Assembly: GCF_030815415.1 (NCBI RefSeq)
Contig: NZ_JAUSWW010000001.1
Coordinates: forward strand, 1,736,001 to 1,800,000
DNA: 64,000 nucleotides
Direction of reading: 5' to 3'
Source: Streptomyces canus
GTDB taxonomy: Bacteria; Actinomycetota; Actinomycetes; Streptomycetales; Streptomycetaceae
How positions within the stretch are numbered: the stretch's first letter is position 1; each line of letters opens with the position of its first letter. Below the pieces are notes generated by a model, which made no database searches, was not told where the DNA came from, and worked only from the letters and a program-made list of their open reading frames with translations. Positions 59,779-64,000 of this stretch are shown here, piece by piece. The position numbers and the translations under genes were made by a program.

Positions 59779-60795
59779 TCAGTACAGGGGCGGTCGCTCC
59801 ACCAACTCCACCTCCACGCGGCCACCTTCGTTCAGGGCCCGCACGCCCGCCTCGCACACGGCGGCGGCGGCGTAACCGTCCCAGGTACTGGGCCCGGTGA
59901 CCTCGCCCCGCCGTGTCGCGTCGACCCACACCTGGAGCTCGCGGTCGTAGGCGTCGGCGAAGCGGTCGATGAAGTCCTGGGAGATGGTGCCGCCCCAGCG
60001 GCCTGCCATGTTGGTGACCATGGCGTGGCCGTCGCCGATGCGGGCCGTGCCGCGTTCGCAGACCACCTCCGCCTGGACCTGGTAGCCGAAGCCGCAGTTG
60101 ACGAAGATCTCCACGTCGACGACGGCGCCGCCGTCCGTCTCGAACACCACGAACTGCGGGTCCTGGAGGTCCTCCGGCGCGTTCGCGGACGGTCTCGGCC
60201 GCAGCACGGTCACGGCGGTGATCTCCTGGCCGAGGAGCCAGCGGGTCACGTCCGTCTCGTGCGCGACCGAGTCGCTGACGAGCATGTCGCTGGTGAAGAA
60301 GGGCGGGCTGGCCGCGTTGCGGTGCCGGTTGTGCACCATCAGGGGACGGCCCAGCTGACCTGTCTCCAGCAGGGACTTGAGCTTCATGTACTCGGCGTCG
60401 TAGCGCCGCATGAAGCCGACCTGGACCCGGCGGTGGCCCAGCTTCCGCTCGGCCTCCAGCACCCGCAGCGCCGACGCCGAGTCCGGGGCGAGCGGCTTCT
60501 CGCACAGGACCGGGAGGTCGCGTTCGAGGGCGGCGACCAGGGCCGCCTCGTGGGCCGGCCCCGACGAGGCGATCAGTACGGCGTCGACGTCGGCCGCCGC
60601 GAGTGCCGTCGCCGCGTCGGTGTAGGCGGTACAGCCGTCGACGCGGGCCGCGACGGCCTTGGCCCGCTCGGCGTCGACGTCCACGACGGCGCTCACCCGT
60701 GCGCCGCTGACGACCTCTTCGATACGGCGCACATGGTCGGCGCCCATCTTCCCCGTGCCGATGACCGCGACTCGCAGCGGTGCACGCTGGGTCAT
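59779..60795 (-). CDS. Gfo/Idh/MocA-family oxidoreductase 4
   Basis: A 338-aa NAD(P)-dependent dehydrogenase resembling inositol 2-dehydrogenase: [20 protein letters not shown] (Rossmann), [20 protein letters not shown] (EKP), [20 protein letters not shown] and [23 protein letters not shown] 60795 (MTQRAPLR) fits the family start. It is the last gene of the minus-strand ABC-isomerase-dehydrogenase operon and lies 25 nt after the end of the frameshifted isomerase gene. Confidence 0.9.
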   Translation of the reverse strand: MTQRAPLRVAVIGTGKMGADHVRRIEEVVSGARVSAVVDVDAERAKAVAARVDGCTAYTDAATALAAADVDAVLIASSGPAHEAALVAALERDLPVLCEKPLAPDSASALRVLEAERKLGHRRVQVGFMRRYDAEYMKLKSLLETGQLGRPLMVHNRHRNAASPPFFTSDMLVSDSVAHETDVTRWLLGQEITAVTVLRPRPSANAPEDLQDPQFVVFETDGGAVVDVEIFVNCGFGYQVQAEVVCERGTARIGDGHAMVTNMAGRWGGTISQDFIDRFADAYDRELQVWVDATRRGEVTGPSTWDGYAAAAVCEAGVRALNEGGRVEVELVERPPLY

Positions 60796-60820
60796 GACCG
60801 TCCTCTCAGGCTTCGCGGGA

Positions 60821-61721
60821 TCAGGCTCCGCAGGACCGCAGGAACTTGCGGGTGCGTACGGCGATCGGCAGCGGCTTGTCCGGTTCGCACGGGTACATGT
60901 CCTGCTCGACGATCGCGAACAGTTCCACGCCGAGCTTCTGCGCGGCCACCAGCACCGGCTCCAACTCCGGTACACCGGAGGGCGGTTCGCACATCACCCC
61001 CGCGCTGCACGGCCGGTCCGAACGGCATCTCCTTCGCCACGACGTCGGCGAGGATCGCCGGGTCGACCTGCTTGAGGTGGAGGTAGCCGATGCGTTCGCC
61101 GTACGTCTCGATCAGCTTGACGCTGTCGCCGCCGCAGTAGGCGTAGTGACCGGTGTCCAGGCAGAGGTTGACGAGCTCGGAGTCGGTCGAGTCGAGGAAG
61201 TGCTCGACGTGGTCCTCGGTGTCGAGGTGGGTGTCGGCGTGCGGGTGCACGACGATGTCGAGGCCGTACGCCTCCTTCACCTCGTGGCCGAGCCGCTCCA
61301 TGCCCTTGGTGAGGTGGGCCCACTGCTCGTGGGTCAGCTCCGGGGGTTCGAGGATCTCGGCGGTCTTGTCGTCGCGCCAGAACGACGGGATGACGACGAG
61401 GTGCCGCGCTCCCATCGCCTGGGTGAGGGCGGCGACCTGGCTGACGTGCTCCCAGGTCGACTCCCACACGGAGGGGCCGCGGTGCAGGCCGGTGAAGACC
61501 GTGCCGGCCGACACCTTGAGGTCCCGCCTGGCCACCTCGTCCGTCAGCCGGGCCGGGTCGGTGGGCAGGTAGCCGTAGGGGCCCAACTCGATCCAGGAGT
61601 AGCCCGCTTCGGCGACCTCGTCCAGGAAGCGTTCCCAGGGGACCTGCCGGGGGTCGTCGGGGAACCAGACGCCCCAGGAGTCGGGGGCGGAGCCGACCCG
61701 GATGCGGTCCAGGGCGCTCAC
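60821..61721 (-). pseudogene. Sugar phosphate isomerase/epimerase (IolE/IolH-like), 1-nt frameshift
   Basis: A TIM-barrel isomerase/epimerase (AP-endonuclease 2 fold) of the type that acts on inosose or keto sugars. Seen are RVGSAPDSWGVWFPDDPRQV, HADTHLDTEDHVEHFLDSTD, LVNLCLDTGHYAYCGGDSVK and YLHLKQVDPAILADVVAKEM. After MPFGPAVQ the frame breaks. An extra base near 61002-61004 shifts it, and the correct continuation ([20 protein letters not shown], then [20 protein letters not shown]) lies in the next frame and ends at TGA 60821-60823. The whole span is 901 nt, one more than a multiple of three. GTG 61721 overlaps the ATPase stop as GTGA. A sequencing error is possible. Confidence 0.85.
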
Positions 61722-62632
61722 GACGCGTCCTCCTTGGTCGTCACCACCGGCGCCTTGAGGTCCTGCTCCTCCGGGAGCTCCTCGACGTCGACGCCGCGGA
61801 CCTGGGACAACTCGTGCTTGAGGGCGGCGAGTTCGGAACCGCCGGCCATGTGGTTGGTGAGTTCTTCGAGGCTGACCTCGTCGCGGGAGGCGTTGAGCTC
61901 CATGGTGCCCAGGCGCAGCACGCTGAAGTGGTCGCCGACCATGTAGGCGTGGTGGGGGTTGTGGGTGATGAAGATGACGCCGAGGCCGCGGTCGCGGGCG
62001 GCGGCGATGTACTTCAGCACGACACCGGACTGCTTGACGCCGAGGGCGGCGGTCGGCTCGTCGAGGATGAGGACGCGGGCGCCGAAGTAGACGGCTCGGG
62101 CGATGGCCACGCACTGCCGCTGGCCGCCGGAGAGGGTGCCGATGGGCTGGTCCATGTCGTCCAGGACGATGCCCATGTTGCGCAGCTCTTCGTCGGCGGT
62201 CTTCTTCATCGTCTCGATGTCGAGGCGGCGGATCGGCCAGGGGCCCTTGGTGACCTCGGAGCCGAGGAAGAAGTTGCGCCACACCGGCATCAGCGGGACC
62301 ACGGCGAGGTCCTGGTAGACGGTGGCGATGCCCTTGTCGAGGGCCTCGCGCGGGGTGGAGAAGTGCACCGGGGCGCCGTCGACGAGGAACTCGCCCTCGG
62401 TGTGCTGGTGCAGCCCGGAGATGATCTTGATGAGGGTGGACTTGCCGGCGCCGTTGTCCCCGAGGACACAGGTGACCTGGCTGGCGAAGACCTTCAGGTC
62501 GACACCGTGCAGGGCACGGATGTTGCCGTAGGACTTGCCCGCGTTGCGGAGTTCGACGATCGCCCCGTCGGTGGCGGGGGCGTCGTCGGTGAGGACGGCG
62601 CCGTGGGTGCCGGTTTCGTTGCTGGATGTCAT
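61718..62632 (-). CDS. Sugar ABC transporter ATP-binding protein (ribose/xylose type, single domain)
   Basis: A 304-aa ATPase: Walker [17 protein letters not shown]-loop [10 protein letters not shown], signature [17 protein letters not shown], Walker [13 protein letters not shown] and H-loop [10 protein letters not shown]. It resembles one half of the usual double RbsA/XylG protein (about 500 aa), a known short form that works as a homodimer. The C-terminal tail (from [20 protein letters not shown]) is an extra acidic extension. It imports a sugar or cyclitol with the permease encoded 5 nt upstream. Confidence 0.92.
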   Translation of the reverse strand: MTSSNETGTHGAVLTDDAPATDGAIVELRNAGKSYGNIRALHGVDLKVFASQVTCVLGDNGAGKSTLIKIISGLHQHTEGEFLVDGAPVHFSTPREALDKGIATVYQDLAVVPLMPVWRNFFLGSEVTKGPWPIRRLDIETMKKTADEELRNMGIVLDDMDQPIGTLSGGQRQCVAIARAVYFGARVLILDEPTAALGVKQSGVVLKYIAAARDRGLGVIFITHNPHHAYMVGDHFSVLRLGTMELNASRDEVSLEELTNHMAGGSELAALKHELSQVRGVDVEELPEEQDLKAPVVTTKEDAS

Positions 62633-62637
62633 TGCGG

Positions 62638-63717
62638 TCACCTCCGGGTCGCCGTACGGCTGACCCACAGATTGATCATTACGGCCCCGAGGAGCATCAC
62701 GCCGAGGAAGGCCTTGAACCAGTCCGGGTTCCAGCCGGCATACACGATGCCCTGCTGCACCATGCCGAACATGAACGCGCCGAAGACCGGGCCGATCGCG
62801 GAGCCGGCGCCGCCGGTCAGCAGACAGCCGCCGATCACGGCCGCGGAGATGTAGATGAGCTCCTGGCCCACGCCCTCGCCGGACTGCACGGTGTTGAAGG
62901 CGAAGAGGTTGTGCATGCCGACGAACCAGGCGCCGAAGCCGACCAGCATGAACAGGGAGATCTTGGTGAAGGTCACCGGGACACCGACGGCCCGCGCGGA
63001 GTCCTTGTTGCCGCCGACGGCGAAGATCCAGTTGCCGTACTTGGTGCGCAGCAGCACCCAGGTCGCCAGCGCGGCGAAGACCAGCCAGTAGACGATGGTG
63101 ATCTTGATCTGGACGCCGCCGACCTCGAAGGACGAGGCGAAGATCTTCTTCGCTCCGGCGAAGCCGTCCATGTCGCTGATGTCGTCGGTGGCCACGTTGC
63201 CGGTGACCAGCTTGGTGACCGCGAGGTTCACGCCCTGGAGGATCAGGAACGTGCCCAGGGTGATCAGGAAGCTGGGCAGACCGGTCTTCATCACCAGCCA
63301 GCCGTTGAGGAACCCGATCGCGAGCGACGCGATCAGTGCGGCGATGACGCCCACCCACACATTCATGGAGAGCTGGTAGGCGAGCATGCTCGCGGTGAGC
63401 GCCGAAGTGATGACGGCGACGCCGGAGGAGAGGTCGAACTCGCCGCCGATCATCAGCAGCGCCACGGGCAGCGCCATGATCCCGATGGTGGAGGACTGGT
63501 ACAGGATGTTGGCCATCGAGCCGCCGTCGCGCACCGGCGGGGCGGAGATGAGGAAGAACACCCACACCGCCACGGCGCCGAGGAAGACACCGACGTCGGG
63601 GCGCGCCAACAGGCGCAGCGCCAGGGATCGTTGAGCGGTCCGGCCGTCGGTCTCCTTCGGGCCGGGGGCCGGCGGTGTGGTCACCGCCGGCTCGGCATGC
63701 TGGGTCATACCCATCAC
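62638..63717 (-). CDS. Sugar ABC transporter permease (RbsC-like)
   Basis: A 359-aa BPD_transp_2 family permease with about ten membrane segments. Signature segments are [40 protein letters not shown] (EAA-like loop), [17 protein letters not shown] and [19 protein letters not shown]. The annotated GTG at 63717 overlaps the binding-protein stop; ATG 63714 or 63708 may be used instead. It forms the importer with the ATPase and binding protein on either side. Confidence 0.92.
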   Translation of the reverse strand: MMGMTQHAEPAVTTPPAPGPKETDGRTAQRSLALRLLARPDVGVFLGAVAVWVFFLISAPPVRDGGSMANILYQSSTIGIMALPVALLMIGGEFDLSSGVAVITSALTASMLAYQLSMNVWVGVIAALIASLAIGFLNGWLVMKTGLPSFLITLGTFLILQGVNLAVTKLVTGNVATDDISDMDGFAGAKKIFASSFEVGGVQIKITIVYWLVFAALATWVLLRTKYGNWIFAVGGNKDSARAVGVPVTFTKISLFMLVGFGAWFVGMHNLFAFNTVQSGEGVGQELIYISAAVIGGCLLTGGAGSAIGPVFGAFMFGMVQQGIVYAGWNPDWFKAFLGVMLLGAVMINLWVSRTATRR

Positions 63718-64000
63718 CGGGTGCCCTTCGAGGCGAACTCGGCGACCTTGTCGACGTTGGTCTTGTCGACGAAGGCGGGTCCGGTCAGCACCGGCTGCTC
63801 ACCGCCGCCCATGTAGTTGCCGTTGTTCTTGTAGAGCCACAGCGAGTCGATCGCCAGGTAGCCCTGGAGGTACGGCTGCTGGTCGACCGCGAACTCGATG
63901 GTGCCCTTGCTGATGGCGCCCGTCAGGTCCTTGTTGAGGTCGAAGGTGGCGATCTTGGCCTTGCTGCCCGCGTCCGACACCGACTGCACCGCGGCCAGCG
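63714..64000 (-). CDS. Sugar ABC transporter substrate-binding protein, partial (C-terminus)
   Basis: Only the last 94 codons are in the window; the start lies beyond the right edge. The segment [20 protein letters not shown] followed by [19 protein letters not shown] is typical of ribose-type periplasmic-binding proteins, where IxxGxxxxxxDQxPYxQGY marks the hinge and ligand pocket. It is the first gene of the ABC-isomerase-dehydrogenase operon within view. Confidence 0.88.
   Translation of the reverse strand, partial: LAAVQSVSDAGSKAKIATFDLNKDLTGAISKGTIEFAVDQQPYLQGYLAIDSLWLYKNNGNYMGGGEQPVLTGPAFVDKTNVDKVAEFASKGTR

Overview
The window is high-GC actinomycete DNA, almost certainly from a Streptomyces chromosome. 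The evidence is the very GC-rich third codon positions, frequent GTG starts, ATGA/GTGA gene overlaps, a monomeric isocitrate dehydrogenase, short leader peptides of the streptomycete type, a GH19 chitinase with a DasR-like operator in its promoter, and dense regulator and catabolic gene content. I found no rRNA, CRISPR array or replication origin. There is one tRNA, tRNA-Pro(GGG).

Region 1 (1-6.7 kb): a TnpB-only IS200/IS605-type element whose last codons are frameshifted, then monomeric icd, a DUF5713 protein, an N-formylglutamate amidohydrolase whose start region is tandemly duplicated (98 bp), and a cytochrome P450. Region 2 (6.6-15.4 kb): a protease island. A small sigma factor, a translationally coupled 160-aa protein and a leaderless cytoplasmic subtilase lie on the minus strand, divergent from a TPR-CHAT (caspase-like) protein. 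An AAA/LuxR regulator divergent from a metzincin metalloprotease follows. Region 3 (15.4-27.8 kb): a minus-strand sulfur-scavenging island with four flavin-dependent monooxygenases, a GNAT, an amino-acid-type ABC transporter and a glutathione-transferase-like protein. Each transcription block is preceded by a short Cys-containing leader peptide, three in all. A TPR protein, a DUF1905 protein and a further luciferase-like oxidoreductase lie alongside.

Region 4 (28-36.4 kb): secreted proteins (GH19 chitinase, NLP/NPP1 protein, beta-helix protein), tRNA-Pro, a TetR-MFS divergent pair with three palindromic operators between them, an esterase and an MBL hydrolase. Region 5 (36.4-50.9 kb): aromatic catabolism. 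An operon encodes GalB/GalC/GalD-type enzymes with a VOC-fold extradiol dioxygenase, an aromatic-acid MFS transporter and a GntR repressor gene. A LysR/DMT pair and an orphan response regulator follow. A MarR circuit has five 17-bp operators at 28-bp spacing controlling marR (and probably a zinc dehydrogenase) and a DHA2 exporter. Next come hydroxyquinol 1,2-dioxygenase and maleylacetate reductase.

Region 6 (51-64 kb): a sugar or cyclitol catabolism region with two LacI regulators, four Gfo/Idh/MocA oxidoreductases, a PhyH-type dioxygenase, an SDR, a GNAT, a ribose-type ABC transporter (its binding protein runs off the right edge) and a sugar phosphate isomerase/epimerase interrupted by a 1-nt frameshift. 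One LacI gene carries a small palindromic repeat inserted in frame at its hinge. A decayed gene lies at 58.8-59.2 kb.

The least explained and most interesting elements are the sigma/subtilase/CHAT protease locus, the three leader peptides of the sulfur island, and the use of a VOC dioxygenase with gallate-type lower-pathway enzymes.
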